33,397 nucleotides of DNA, taken from positions 1-33,397 of the forward strand of contig NZ_JALSLB010000064.1 in NCBI RefSeq assembly GCF_026988555.1, read 5' to 3'. Source of the DNA: Thermococcus sp. (GTDB lineage Archaea; Methanobacteriota_B; Thermococci; Thermococcales; Thermococcaceae). The notes under the pieces were generated by a model. It saw only the letters and a list, made by a program, of their open reading frames with translations. It was not told where the DNA came from and searched no databases. Position numbers and translations under genes: made by a program. Positions 17,241 through 25,064 of the stretch are shown here, in pieces (the stretch's first letter is position 1; the number at the start of each line of letters is the position of its first letter).

Positions 17241-17252
17241 CGCTTTTTAAAG
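17241..17252 (-). promoter_or_regulatory. TATA box for the candidate sRNA at 17160-17224
   Basis: GCTTTAAAAAGC on the minus strand is centred at 17246, so transcription would begin close to 17220, at the first base of the GGGC stem. Confidence 0.45.
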
Positions 17253-17275
17253 CTGTTCCCTGTTTTCGATGTGAA

Positions 17276-17284
17276 GGTTTTTAT
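17276..17284 (+). promoter_or_regulatory. TATA box for alanine aminotransferase
   Basis: AGGTTTTTATT on the plus strand is centred about 26 bases before 17306, so the leader would be about 10-15 bases and include GGTGAT before the ATG at 17318. Confidence 0.45.
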
Positions 17285-17317
17285 TGTGAAGACCATACCC
17301 TTAAAATGGTGATTGAA

Positions 17318-18517
17318 ATGATTCGTCCATCTGAAAGGGCCATGGGTATTGAGTACGCCATAAGGGACGTCGTTATTCCGGCCAGGGAGCTTGAGAAAAA
17401 GGGGATAAATGTCATAAGACTCAACATCGGTGATCCGGGCAAATACGACTTCCAGCCGCCGAAGCATATGAGGGACGCGTACTGCAAGGCCATCCAAGAC
17501 GGCCATAACTACTACGGCACAAGCGAGGGGCTTCCTGAGACCCGCGAAGCCATCGTCCAACGCGAGAAGAGAAAGAACGGCGTTGATATAACCTCAGACG
17601 ATGTCCGCGTCACTGCGGCGGTCACCGAGGCACTGCAGTTCATATTCGGTGCCCTCCTCAACCCTGGGGACAACATCCTCGTCCCGAGTCCAAGCTACCC
17701 CCCATACGTTGGCCTCGTCAAGTTCTACGGTGGAATCGCCAACGAGTACCTAACGGTTGAGGAGAACGGGTGGCAGCCAGACATAGACGACATGAGGAAA
17801 AAAATCAATGAGAGGACGAAGGCTATAGCGGTCATCAACCCCAACAACCCAACGGGAGCCCTCTACGAGAGAAAGACCGTGAGGGAGATACTGGATCTGG
17901 CGGGAGAATACGACCTTCCTGTCATCAGCGACGAGATATACGACCTCATGACCTACGAAGGAGAGCACGTCTCCCCCGGTTCTCTCACGAAGGATGTGCC
18001 TGTCATAGTCATGAACGGCATGTCCAAGGTCTACTTCGCCACCGGCTGGCGCCTCGGCTACTTCTATTACGTCGACCCGGAGGGCAAGCTCGATGAGGTG
18101 AGGGAGGCTATAGACAAAATGGCTAGGATAAGGATATGTCCGAGCACTCCCGCTCAGTTCGCGGCCGTTGCTGGCCTCACCGGTCCGATGGGCTACCTCG
18201 ATGAGTACATGGGCAAGCTCAAGGAGAGAAGGGACTATATATACAAGCGCCTCACGGAGATTCCGGGAATAAGCACCACCAAGCCTCAGGGAGCCTTCTA
18301 CATCTTCCCGAGAATAGAGGAGCGCTCTAAGTGGAAGAACGACTTTGAATTCGTTATGGATGTCCTTCACAAGGCCCACGTGCTCTTCGTCCACGGCTCC
18401 GGCTTCGGCTACGCTGGTGACTGGCACTTCAGGATAGTCTTTCTGCCGCCGGTTGAGACCCTTGAGGCTGCCATGAACAATTTTGAAGCCTTCATGAGAG
18501 AGAGGCTTGCGGAGTGA
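17318..18517 (+). CDS. alaT: Alanine aminotransferase
   Basis: A 399-residue class I aminotransferase. It has INPNNPTGALY, SDEIYDLM (D205, Y208) and MNGMSKVYFATGWRLGY with the pyridoxal phosphate lysine K237, and C-terminal FYIFPRIE and RIVFLPP. The sequence follows the Pyrococcus furiosus alanine aminotransferase closely from MIR at the start, which supports the ATG at 17318 with GGTGATT just upstream. The enzyme makes alanine from pyruvate and glutamate; in Thermococcales this is a major outlet for reducing power in fermentation, together with glutamate dehydrogenase. Not in an operon; T-rich sequence follows the stop. Confidence 0.95.
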   Translation: MIRPSERAMGIEYAIRDVVIPARELEKKGINVIRLNIGDPGKYDFQPPKHMRDAYCKAIQDGHNYYGTSEGLPETREAIVQREKRKNGVDITSDDVRVTAAVTEALQFIFGALLNPGDNILVPSPSYPPYVGLVKFYGGIANEYLTVEENGWQPDIDDMRKKINERTKAIAVINPNNPTGALYERKTVREILDLAGEYDLPVISDEIYDLMTYEGEHVSPGSLTKDVPVIVMNGMSKVYFATGWRLGYFYYVDPEGKLDEVREAIDKMARIRICPSTPAQFAAVAGLTGPMGYLDEYMGKLKERRDYIYKRLTEIPGISTTKPQGAFYIFPRIEERSKWKNDFEFVMDVLHKAHVLFVHGSGFGYAGDWHFRIVFLPPVETLEAAMNNFEAFMRERLAE

Positions 18518-18518
18518 A

Positions 18519-18541
18519 TTTTTGGTACCTCTTTTCTTTTT
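18519..18541 (+). terminator. T-rich terminator after alanine aminotransferase
   Basis: Two T-rich stretches (ATTTTT and CTTTTCTTTTT) directly follow the stop and face the convergent sulfur-carrier gene. Confidence 0.45.
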
Positions 18542-18555
18542 CCCTGGCGGTTATT

Positions 18556-18560
18556 AAAAA
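18556..18560 (-). terminator. T5 run after the sulfur-carrier gene
   Basis: Minus-strand TTTTT just past the stop at 18566, facing the convergent aminotransferase. Confidence 0.3.
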
Positions 18561-18565
18561 GAGGA

Positions 18566-18769
18566 TCAGCCGCCGGAAACTACCGGGATAATCTCAACGT
18601 AGTCTTCATTTTCCACTTTTTCATCTTCAAGGGCGATACGGCCGTTGAGCTTCGCTATCGCACTTTCTGTGTTGAAGCCAATCTCCCGGAGTACGTCGGC
18701 GACCTTCGTGCCCTTTTTCCACTCCATCTCCTTTTCTATTCCCCTTCCCAGGACCTTTACTCTGATCAT
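18566..18769 (-). CDS. Ubiquitin-like sulfur-carrier protein (MoaD/ThiS/SAMP family)
   Basis: A 67-residue beta-grasp protein. It starts MIRVKVLGRGIEKEMEW, contains KVADVLREIG and NEDYVEIIPVVSGG, and ends with the GG that E1-like enzymes activate. Such proteins carry sulfur to molybdopterin, thiamine or tRNA thiolation or, as SAMPs, are attached to other proteins. Archaeal ones cannot be separated into these roles by sequence alone. GGTGAGGA precedes the ATG. It stands alone between alanine aminotransferase and the tRNA genes, so no context helps. Confidence 0.85.
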   Translation of the reverse strand: MIRVKVLGRGIEKEMEWKKGTKVADVLREIGFNTESAIAKLNGRIALEDEKVENEDYVEIIPVVSGG

Positions 18770-18800
18770 TCCTCACCACCAAAGGCAATATTTTTCGTGA

Positions 18801-18810
18801 CGTTTATAAA
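18801..18810 (-). promoter_or_regulatory. TATA box of the sulfur-carrier gene
   Basis: Minus-strand TTTATAAACG is centred about 26 bases before 18780, giving a leader of about ten bases before the ATG at 18769. Confidence 0.55.
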
Positions 18811-18980
18811 CTCCACTGGCAATGCTTGAGAACGTTTCATACTTCGAGATGCCATTAATTGAGGATCAGCCCTCAAGGCTTTAAAACGTGGATTTGACTT
18901 TAAAAGCACTCTGAAGAGTTTGTAGGAAGCCTATCCAACAACACAACTCAAAGCAGAATCCCTCAGGCGAGAACATACTT

Positions 18981-18985
18981 AAAAA
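18981..18985 (-). terminator. T5 run after tRNA-Cys
   Basis: Minus-strand CTTTTTAAG lies about 12 bases beyond the encoded CCA of tRNA-Cys. The preceding stretch from 18811 to 18980 shows no gene that I can support. Confidence 0.4.
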
Positions 18986-18996
18986 GACGTTTGTTG

Positions 18997-19071
18997 TGGA
19001 GCCGGGAGGGGGATTTGAACCCCCGTAAAGCGGATCTGCAGTCCACCGCCTCGCCTCTAGGCTATCCCGGC
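18997..19071 (-). tRNA. tRNA-Cys (GCA)
   Basis: The minus strand folds into a cloverleaf with acceptor GCCGGGA/TCCCGGC, a TTCAAAT T loop and an anticodon loop reading CTGCAGA, anticodon GCA. Discriminator T is followed by an encoded CCA (18997-18999). It is 20 bases after tRNA-Ser and probably made from the same precursor. Confidence 0.96.
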
Positions 19072-19090
19072 ATTTGGACCCAAGAAGATT

Positions 19091-19176
19091 TGGCGCCGCG
19101 GAGGGGATTTGAACCCCTGTGGCCAGCGGCCACCGGCTTAGCAGGCCGGCGCCCTACCAGGCTAGGCTACCGCGGC
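19091..19176 (-). tRNA. tRNA-Ser (GCT)
   Basis: A type II cloverleaf with acceptor GCCGCGG/CCGCGGC, anticodon loop CTGCTAA (anticodon GCT) and a long variable arm with TGGCC/GGCCA pairing, as expected for serine. Discriminator G and CCA are encoded (19091-19094). Upstream of tRNA-Cys in one unit. Confidence 0.96.
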
Positions 19177-19207
19177 ACTCCAGTGCCCAGGTTATATGAG
19201 CCGGGGA

Positions 19208-19220
19208 GGGTTTTTAAGTT
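19208..19220 (-). promoter_or_regulatory. TATA box of the tRNA-Ser/tRNA-Cys unit
   Basis: Minus-strand AACTTAAAAACCC is centred about 26 bases before 19188, so the leader before tRNA-Ser (5' end 19176) would be about 12 bases. Confidence 0.5.
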
Positions 19221-19247
19221 TTTTGGAACCCTGTAGGATATTGGCAA

Positions 19248-19258
19248 ACCATAAATAC
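19248..19258 (+). promoter_or_regulatory. TATA box for nre, likely a leaderless message
   Basis: ACCATAAATAC is centred about 26 bases before 19280, one base ahead of the ATG at 19281. No ribosome binding site is present upstream, which fits a leaderless message. Confidence 0.55.
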
Positions 19259-19280
19259 CCCCACCCCTTATCTCCCTCCA

Positions 19281-20549
19281 ATGAATGCGTCCGTCTTCAA
19301 CTCAAGACTATGTGCCATCTGCAAGGGCAGAAAGCTCCTCTGCGGGAGGCCGACCTGCCCGATTCTTGAGAGGTTCAGGGTAGCCCGCACCGTCAAGAGA
19401 AAACTGAACAAACGCTACCTCTTCGGTTCCTCGCCTCCAAGCATCTTCGTTGGGGAGTATGGTTATCCGGAGGTTAGACTCGGCCCGCTTGTCCCTCCAA
19501 TTGAGGGGAAGACGGACTATCTCGACAGCCCTATGAAATGGGGAGACAAGACGATAAAGGACATCCTCTACTATCGTTCCCTGCTCGTCATGGGTGAGAC
19601 CAAGACCGATATCCACGTGAGAAAGAGCGCTAGGGTCCTGGGTGAGGTTCAGGAGCTGGCCATGTCTGTGAAGCCGGTGGATAGCGAGATTCTTCTCAAG
19701 AGGAAGCCCGTCCTGAAAGTCCTTCCGAGCGAGTTTGCACCACCGATAGGGCCGAAGGCCGAGCTCCTTGATTTTGAGCTCACGGAGAACCCGAAGATTC
19801 CGAGAAGAACTGACTACGTTGTCAGCGATGAGTTGAGGGCTGAAGGGGCCATAATGCGCCTCTATAACTGGGGCTTCGACGAGTACTACATCATAAGGCT
19901 CCTCTCTGCCGGACTCCTCGGTCTGGACAAGAGGCTCGTCCCAACGAGGTGGAGCATTACAGCCGTTCAGGACACCATAGGCAAAAACCTGCGGAGGGAA
20001 ATTCTCCACCATCCTCATATAAACGACTACGAGGTCTATTTCTACAGGTTCATGGGCAACCGCTACGCGGTTCTCCTGATGCCCACGAGCTATGCCTTCG
20101 AACTCCTTGAGGTCTGGCTTAAGGGCTCGCTCTTCGGTGCGAGCGAGCCGAGCGTGATCCACGACTACGAGGACTTCCATGGGAGAAAGGGATACGTCAA
20201 GGAGACTGCAGGTGCCTACCATGCCGCTCGCTTGAGCGTCCTTGAATCCCTTAGATCGCGGAGGAGGCAAGCGAGGGCCGTGGTCTTCCGTGAGGTCACT
20301 CCCGAGTACTACGCTCCCGTCGGCGTCTGGCAGATCCGCCTTGGCGTGAAGAAGGCGATGGGCAACTTGATCGGACGCTTCGAGACGCTCAACGAGGCGC
20401 TCGATGTTATAAAGAGGCGCCTTGAGCATCCCTTCGAGAGGTACATTGCGAGAAGCTACGTACTCGGAAGCCTCATGAGGCAAAAAACCTTGGATGGATG
20501 GCTCGGAAGGGATATATACCATCTGAACAGAGAAAGCTCGGGTGGATGA
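19281..20549 (+). CDS. nreA: Archaeal DNA repair protein Nre (NreA family)
   Basis: A 422-residue protein of the archaeal Nre family. The N-terminus has a zinc-binding set CAICKGRKLLCGRPTCP (C11, C14, C21, C26). The large central domain includes GPLVPPIEGKTDY, the MGETKTDI segment and RYAVLLMP. The C-terminus ends with RQKTLDGWLGRDIY (400-413), which fits a PCNA-interaction motif (Q401, L404, W407, L408). Nre proteins act with PCNA in repair of crosslinked DNA in halophilic archaea; the exact chemistry is not known. The start is the first codon after a TATA box at the right distance. A candidate C/D sRNA overlaps its last codons. Confidence 0.9.
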   Translation: MNASVFNSRLCAICKGRKLLCGRPTCPILERFRVARTVKRKLNKRYLFGSSPPSIFVGEYGYPEVRLGPLVPPIEGKTDYLDSPMKWGDKTIKDILYYRSLLVMGETKTDIHVRKSARVLGEVQELAMSVKPVDSEILLKRKPVLKVLPSEFAPPIGPKAELLDFELTENPKIPRRTDYVVSDELRAEGAIMRLYNWGFDEYYIIRLLSAGLLGLDKRLVPTRWSITAVQDTIGKNLRREILHHPHINDYEVYFYRFMGNRYAVLLMPTSYAFELLEVWLKGSLFGASEPSVIHDYEDFHGRKGYVKETAGAYHAARLSVLESLRSRRRQARAVVFREVTPEYYAPVGVWQIRLGVKKAMGNLIGRFETLNEALDVIKRRLEHPFERYIARSYVLGSLMRQKTLDGWLGRDIYHLNRESSGG

Positions 20550-20599
20550 TGATCACTCCATCCCGTTGAACGGTGATGAGTGCACGTCAGGCTGACACC
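20541..20599 (+). ncRNA. Box C/D guide sRNA overlapping the nre stop codon
   Basis: A complete box C/D layout in 59 bases. A GGTG stem half (20541-20544) is followed by C box ATGATGA (20546-20552), a 13-base guide, a D' box TTGA (20566-20569), a three-base linker, C' box GTGATGA (20573-20579), a 12-base guide and D box CTGA (20592-20595), then CACC (20596-20599), which pairs exactly with GGTG. All spacings are typical of archaeal C/D RNAs; only D' deviates by one base from CTGA. It starts eight bases before the end of nre and finishes before the ribosome binding site of the next gene (GGAGG at 20604). It would guide 2'-O-methylation by fibrillarin with Nop5 and L7Ae. Targets are not known. 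Confidence 0.75.
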
Positions 20600-20615
20600 A
20601 CTTGGAGGTTTCGAA

Positions 20616-21734
20616 ATGCGGAAGAAGCTCGCCCTCATAAGTCTCGACGGCTGCGGCGTTTACAACCTCAGGCACATGCCATTCCTAAGCGAACTGGCCG
20701 AAACAGGGGATTCTGAGGTAGTCGATTCCATCTTTCCGACGCTCACAGATCTAGTACACACAAGCGTTATGACAGGGGTGTGGCCGAAAGACCATGGGGT
20801 AGTCGAGAACGGCTATTACGACCGACTGAGTGATAGGAGGGTGAACTTTTACGACTATGAGGTGGCGTTTAATCTCCACAAGGTCATTAAGGCCCCAACC
20901 ATCGTTGACCTGTTGCGGCAGAAAGGTGTTAGAACCGCCAGTGTCTCCGGATACACAATGCCTCCCTTCAGCGGAACGGACGTCAGGATATTCCCTCCCT
21001 TCTTCGCAAGCGACAAGATGTACCGCAGTCACGGCCGTGACTGGAGAAAAGACCTCTGGGTTCTGAACTCTGCCCTCTACCTCCACGAGGAATGTGGGCC
21101 TGATTTGCTCCTCATCCACTTCGCCTCGATAGACGGCATGGGACACGACCACGGGCCACTGAGTGAGGGCGCGCTTAAAGCCGTTGAAACAGTTAATACC
21201 GCCGTTAGAACCCTCTGGGAAAGGCTGAAAGACGAATACGCCTTTGTAATCTTCGCGGACCACGGGCAGGAGGAGGTTCACACGTGGGTGAACCTGAAGA
21301 TATACCTCAGGAAGCACGGAATTGAGACACTCCGCGTTTCCTCCGGAGGAGGGGTTCATGTCTATCTGAGGGATCCAAACGAGGTCGAGGACGCCTTTGA
21401 GGTCCTTAGGCGGGCACCGGGCGTTGAGGGGGTATTCTTCCGTGAGGACTTACCTCACCTCAACACTCCAACGGGTGGCGAGCTGATAGTTTCTGCCAAG
21501 CCCGGTTACTGGTTCTGCTCACACCGAATGTGCAAGGGAATAAAGGGTGTGAGCCACTGGGTTAAGGGCATGCACGGTTCTATGAACAAGCCGGTTATGA
21601 AGGTCCCGCTGATTCTATGGGGCTTCGAAAGGGTTGGATTTGACGAGCCGAGCCTCATGGACATAGCGCCAACGGTTTTGAAGTTCTTTGGGATAGAAAA
21701 ACCGGGGAACATGGTGGGGAGGAGTTTGGTTTAG
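20616..21734 (+). CDS. Type I phosphodiesterase / nucleotide pyrophosphatase family enzyme
   Basis: A 372-residue soluble member of the alkaline phosphatase superfamily. Metal and nucleophile positions are visible in order: SLDGCG (D11), FPTLTD (T44, likely nucleophile), HFASIDGMGHDHG (D173, H177), FADHGQ (D215, H216) and a late MHGS (H320). No signal peptide or membrane helix is seen, so it is cytoplasmic. The ATG at 20616 follows GGAGG. This family hydrolyses phosphodiesters, nucleotides or phosphonates; the actual substrate is not evident. It starts shortly after a C/D sRNA and may share a transcript with nre. Confidence 0.85.
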   Translation: MRKKLALISLDGCGVYNLRHMPFLSELAETGDSEVVDSIFPTLTDLVHTSVMTGVWPKDHGVVENGYYDRLSDRRVNFYDYEVAFNLHKVIKAPTIVDLLRQKGVRTASVSGYTMPPFSGTDVRIFPPFFASDKMYRSHGRDWRKDLWVLNSALYLHEECGPDLLLIHFASIDGMGHDHGPLSEGALKAVETVNTAVRTLWERLKDEYAFVIFADHGQEEVHTWVNLKIYLRKHGIETLRVSSGGGVHVYLRDPNEVEDAFEVLRRAPGVEGVFFREDLPHLNTPTGGELIVSAKPGYWFCSHRMCKGIKGVSHWVKGMHGSMNKPVMKVPLILWGFERVGFDEPSLMDIAPTVLKFFGIEKPGNMVGRSLV

Positions 21735-21846
21735 TGGACACACGTTCACAGCTCACTTCTCAGAAGTTTTCCGTTTTGTCTTCAATCAGCTTGCCAATAT
21801 CCTTATCTGGCGAAGAGGTTAAATTGGAAGAGCAAAAGGCTGTCAT

Positions 21847-22013
21847 GTGTGGTATGGGGGGGTTGTTGGGTATATTTACGACGAGCACGGGAGGACTAAG
21901 GGTGTTATAATCCCCCCAGAACTATGGAGAAGTTCTTTGAGCCGTCGAAGTATTGCGGGATTTACAGAGGAAAGAAGTCCCTTGAAAATCTTACGAGAAA
22001 AGTGGAAGAGTGA
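21847..22013 (+). pseudogene. Antitoxin-like small protein remnant, frameshifted
   Basis: The first frame reads VVGYIYDEHGRTKGVIIPPELW and, after a shift at the GG of position 21926-21927, continues in another frame as EKFFEPSKYCGIYRGKKSL and ends NLTRKVEE with TGA at 22011. One additional G would make it a continuous protein of about 56 residues. The YIYDExGxxxGVIIPxELW pattern and charged C-terminus are like small DNA-binding antitoxins of PHD or VapB type, although I cannot place it with certainty. No toxin gene is beside it: the flanking genes are a phosphodiesterase and S7. A T6 run for the convergent S7 gene overlaps its end. Confidence 0.4.
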
Positions 22014-22018
22014 AAAAA
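22013..22018 (-). terminator. T6 terminator of the RNA polymerase-ribosomal operon
   Basis: Minus-strand GGTTTTTTC lies 11 bases after the S7 stop and would end the long rpoH to S7 transcript. Confidence 0.5.
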
Positions 22019-22028
22019 CCTCTAGTCC

Positions 22029-22676
22029 TCAGCGTGAGGACTGGGCAACCCTCTCAATCTCTTCCTTCTTGCTGTAGGCGAAGCTCTTCGGATCCCTGTT
22101 GGCGGCGGCTATTATCTCCTCCGCGAGGGCCTGAGCGTAGCTGGTCTTGTTCCTGTAGCACTTAGCTGAAGCGCCGAGGGCGATGTTCTTCAGGGCGATG
22201 TCGAGCCTCCTGAGTGGGGCAACGTCCACGGCCATGTGGTAGCGGATTCCACCGAACGCTATGGTTGTGGTGTCTTCCCTCGGTGAGGAGTTCTCGAGGG
22301 CCTGAACGAGAACCTGGATGGGGTTCTTCTTGGTCCTGCGCTCGATGATCATGAATGCCTCTTTGACGACCTCGTAGGCCTTCATCTTCTTGCTCATGAG
22401 GGAGCGGCTCTCACGCCTCATGAAGTGGCCGCCGACCTTGTGGCCGCTTGAACCGCTTCTCATGACCTTGTTCATGAGCCTTTCGACGATGTGAACACTG
22501 GCCTTCCCAAACGACTTCTTGGCGTGTCTCCCGTGGCTGTGGGGGAGGATCTTGGCGTCGAGGTTTATGTAGGGTCTGAGTGACGGGTCATTGACAACGA
22601 CGTCCTCAACGCTCCATCTTCCAAAGACCTTCGCCTCCTTCGGTACGAAGAACCTCTCACTGAGCTCCTTGGCCAT
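22029..22676 (-). CDS. rps7: Small ribosomal subunit protein uS7
   Basis: A 215-residue archaeal S7, which binds the 3' domain of 16S rRNA and starts assembly of the 30S head. It has the archaeal N-terminal extension ([21 protein letters not shown]), the conserved [10 protein letters not shown] and [17 protein letters not shown] regions, and a final basic stretch ending VAQSSR. ATG at 22676 follows GGAGGTGA, better placed than the GTG at 22685. It is the last gene of the rpo operon, right after S12, which it overlaps upstream by the spacing of its ribosome binding site. Confidence 0.97.
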   Translation of the reverse strand: MAKELSERFFVPKEAKVFGRWSVEDVVVNDPSLRPYINLDAKILPHSHGRHAKKSFGKASVHIVERLMNKVMRSGSSGHKVGGHFMRRESRSLMSKKMKAYEVVKEAFMIIERRTKKNPIQVLVQALENSSPREDTTTIAFGGIRYHMAVDVAPLRRLDIALKNIALGASAKCYRNKTSYAQALAEEIIAAANRDPKSFAYSKKEEIERVAQSSR

Positions 22677-22681
22677 TCCCT

Positions 22682-23125
22682 TCACCTCCTTGGCTTCTCC
22701 TTCCTTCCCTTGACGAGTTCGTTGAGGGACACCCTGTTGACCTTTATGACCTTGTACCTGATTCCCGGGATATCGCCGACTGAACCGCCCTTTGGACCGC
22801 CGATTCCCTCGATGATTACCTCGTCGTGCTCGTCTATATGGTTGATGGCACCATCACCTGGGGTGAAGGCCGTCACGACCTTACCGTTCTTGATTAGCTG
22901 GACGCGAACTGCCTTACGCATTCCAGAGTTCGGCTGCTTTGCCTCGACAGCTATCTTCTCAAGGACTATGCCCTTGGCCTGTGGGGCCCCACCGAGCGGG
23001 TCGCTCTTCTCCTTGAGTCGGAGCACTCTCCTCTTGTACCTTATGTCGCTCCAGCGGAACTTCTTTCTTTTGAGCTTGAGCTTTCTTCCGGCAAACTCTC
23101 CGTACGGAGCCTTCTTTCCAGCCAT
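22682..23125 (-). CDS. rps12: Small ribosomal subunit protein uS12
   Basis: A 147-residue S12, the protein at the decoding centre. It carries [18 protein letters not shown] and [14 protein letters not shown] and the archaeal [20 protein letters not shown] loop, with a basic start [17 protein letters not shown]. The ATG at 23125 follows GAGGTGAT. Placed as expected in the archaeal str-like order nusA-S12-S7. Confidence 0.97.
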   Translation of the reverse strand: MAGKKAPYGEFAGRKLKLKRKKFRWSDIRYKRRVLRLKEKSDPLGGAPQAKGIVLEKIAVEAKQPNSGMRKAVRVQLIKNGKVVTAFTPGDGAINHIDEHDEVIIEGIGGPKGGSVGDIPGIRYKVIKVNRVSLNELVKGRKEKPRR

Positions 23126-23135
23126 GATCATCACC

Positions 23136-23573
23136 TCAGATTATCACCACATCGCTAATTCCGTGATGTCTCTCCATCAACTCCTTCACGAGGTTGATGT
23201 TCTGGCCGCCCTTTCCGATGGCGCGGGGCTTGTCACGCTGCCTGATATCCAGGAGGGCGACTTTTTTACCATCCCTCTTTTCAGTGATGTGGACTTTTTT
23301 AACCTTTACCCCCATGCTCTTATAAATGTTCCTCAGGAACTCCTCGGGGTTCTCTGAGTGTTCTATGAGCTCTATTTCCTTTCCAAGCATATCCTGAACG
23401 CGCTTGACGTTGGCGCCTTTCTTGCCGAGGGCCAGCCCCATCTCACCCTTCTTTACGATGAATATAAGCCGGTTCTTGGCCCTCTCGATCAGGCAGTCCA
23501 TAACCGTTGCTCCGGTCATGCTCTCGAAGAGTGCGATGAACTTGATCTGGTCAGTGTTGAGCTTGAGCGCCAT
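23136..23573 (-). CDS. nusA: NusA-like transcription factor (KH domains)
   Basis: A 145-residue protein with two KH domains, the archaeal NusA core without the bacterial N-terminal domain. The motifs are [15 protein letters not shown] in the first and [14 protein letters not shown] in the second. It is thought to act in transcription elongation or termination by binding nascent RNA. Its start overlaps the L30e stop by one base (TAATG), so the two are coupled. This position after L30e and before S12 is standard for archaea. Confidence 0.94.
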   Translation of the reverse strand: MALKLNTDQIKFIALFESMTGATVMDCLIERAKNRLIFIVKKGEMGLALGKKGANVKRVQDMLGKEIELIEHSENPEEFLRNIYKSMGVKVKKVHITEKRDGKKVALLDIRQRDKPRAIGKGGQNINLVKELMERHHGISDVVII

Positions 23574-23875
23574 TACTCCTTACCCCCAAGGGCTAGGATT
23601 TTACTTTCGCCGGGGTCGACTATGGCAATGGCCGAAACCGTGTGGGGTCTTCCGAGTATGGTACCGAGTTCCACACTGCTGCCTTCGAATTCGTAGACAG
23701 ATATTCCGCTCAGCTTGGCGTAGTACTGGACGTCCTCTTTAACGTCCGCCCTTGCGTTCTTGGCGATGATGATGAGCTTTGCACCTCCCATCTTGGCGAG
23801 CCTGACTGCTTCCTTGGCGCCTTTGATAATCTTTCCGGTTTCATCAGCTTTTCTAAGCTCGAAAGCTAAATCCAT
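23573..23875 (-). CDS. rpl30e: Large ribosomal subunit protein eL30
   Basis: A 100-residue L7Ae-superfamily protein. It reads [31 protein letters not shown], then [10 protein letters not shown] and a C-terminal [19 protein letters not shown], all typical of archaeal eL30, which binds kink-turn RNA in the 50S subunit. Short gaps on both sides (3 bases to rpoA2, overlap with nusA) show it is in the same message. Confidence 0.95.
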   Translation of the reverse strand: MDLAFELRKADETGKIIKGAKEAVRLAKMGGAKLIIIAKNARADVKEDVQYYAKLSGISVYEFEGSSVELGTILGRPHTVSAIAIVDPGESKILALGGKE

Positions 23876-23878
23876 CAG

Positions 23879-25063
23879 TCACACCTCCTTACTTCTTTTT
23901 GGTTTTATCGGCAGGTCCATTGCCAGTTTGACTATACCCGTTCCAACAGGGACGGGTTGTCCGATTAACACATTCTCAACGACACCGTTGAGGGGATCGC
24001 TTTCACCCCTCTCGGCCGCCTCAAACAGGTGTTGAGTTGTGATCTCGAAAGCTGCCCTGGCCAGTACACTGGCCTTCTCACCGACTATGCCGTGCCTGCC
24101 TATGGGCAGTATCACACCGTCCAGTGTCATCATGTCCGCGACGAGCATGATGTGCCTGACATCGACCTCAAGACCCTGCTCGCGCATCGTGTTTACTATC
24201 TCCTCGATGATGGCGTTTCTCGCGGCCTCTATTCCAAGCACCTCTGCTATCTCGTGAATGTTGTTTGTTCTTGTCCTCGTCGGGTCGACCCCCGGAACCT
24301 TCAGCACCTGCTTGAAGTTCGAGCCTTCTGTGTAGATGATGTATTCATCGCCCTCTTTTCTGATAACCGTCTTTCCGACGCCTGACAGACCCTTCAAGCG
24401 ATGCTTTTTAACCTTTTCGGCAAGCTTTCTGAGGTCGGAGAGTTTAGTGACCTTCTTGGGCCTCATTATGAGCGTGTAGCCCTCGGTCTCAAACTCGGCA
24501 CTCTTAAACGAGCCCTCCAACTTTTTCTGAATCCTCTCCATGTCAAGGCCGCTCTTCTCAAGCCTCTCTGGATCCACCTCCACGATGAACTCGAAGTTGA
24601 GGATGTCGATGCTCATCTCCCTGGCTAGATTCTCTATTGTCGTACCCTCAATACGTTTGGCAACTTCCATCGCCTTCTCCCTATCGTGGCGGTGCTTGTC
24701 GTCGAGGTAGACTGTCATGATGGGTGTTGAGGGGTTCTTCCTCGCATCAACGATCTCGATGATTCTCGGCAGACCAAGGGTGACGTTAATCTCGGCAACG
24801 CCAGCGTAGTGGAACGTGTTCAGGGTCATCTGAGTCGAGGGTTCTCCCATTGACTGAGCTGCAACGGTGCCTATTGCCTCTCCAGGTTCGATAAGGGCCT
24901 CTTCATACTCTCTTATGGCCTCGTCCACTACAGCCTGTACTTCCGCCTTTTTGAGCTTGTACTTCTTGTTGTACTCGAGCAGTTTGTTGTAGAGTTCCTC
25001 CCTGATGTTATCCGGGAGCCCTGACTTGTCGATAACACTCTTGATTGTCTTGGCGGTGACCAT
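23879..25063 (-). CDS. rpoA2: DNA-directed RNA polymerase subunit A''
   Basis: A 394-residue C-terminal half of the largest polymerase subunit, which archaea split in two. It includes the trigger-loop region [24 protein letters not shown] (about 66-89), [19 protein letters not shown] and the jaw and cleft parts, to the C-terminal [10 protein letters not shown]. The ATG at 25063 lies one base after the rpoA1 stop (TGAGATG) and follows GGGGTGAG; the upstream GTG at 25072 has a poorer fit. No intein is present. It is read from the same message as A'. Confidence 0.96.
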   Translation of the reverse strand: MVTAKTIKSVIDKSGLPDNIREELYNKLLEYNKKYKLKKAEVQAVVDEAIREYEEALIEPGEAIGTVAAQSMGEPSTQMTLNTFHYAGVAEINVTLGLPRIIEIVDARKNPSTPIMTVYLDDKHRHDREKAMEVAKRIEGTTIENLAREMSIDILNFEFIVEVDPERLEKSGLDMERIQKKLEGSFKSAEFETEGYTLIMRPKKVTKLSDLRKLAEKVKKHRLKGLSGVGKTVIRKEGDEYIIYTEGSNFKQVLKVPGVDPTRTRTNNIHEIAEVLGIEAARNAIIEEIVNTMREQGLEVDVRHIMLVADMMTLDGVILPIGRHGIVGEKASVLARAAFEITTQHLFEAAERGESDPLNGVVENVLIGQPVPVGTGIVKLAMDLPIKPKRSKEV

Positions 25064-25064
25064 C

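Noticed and set aside
17276-17320. ATG at 17306 as the start of alanine aminotransferase
   Set aside because: The homologous protein begins at the ATG at 17318, and GGTGATT falls at the correct distance only for that codon.
19308-20522. A 404-codon open frame on the minus strand opposite nre
   Set aside because: It mirrors the nre frame, has no ribosome binding site or known motif, and its composition is the usual antisense of a codon-biased gene.
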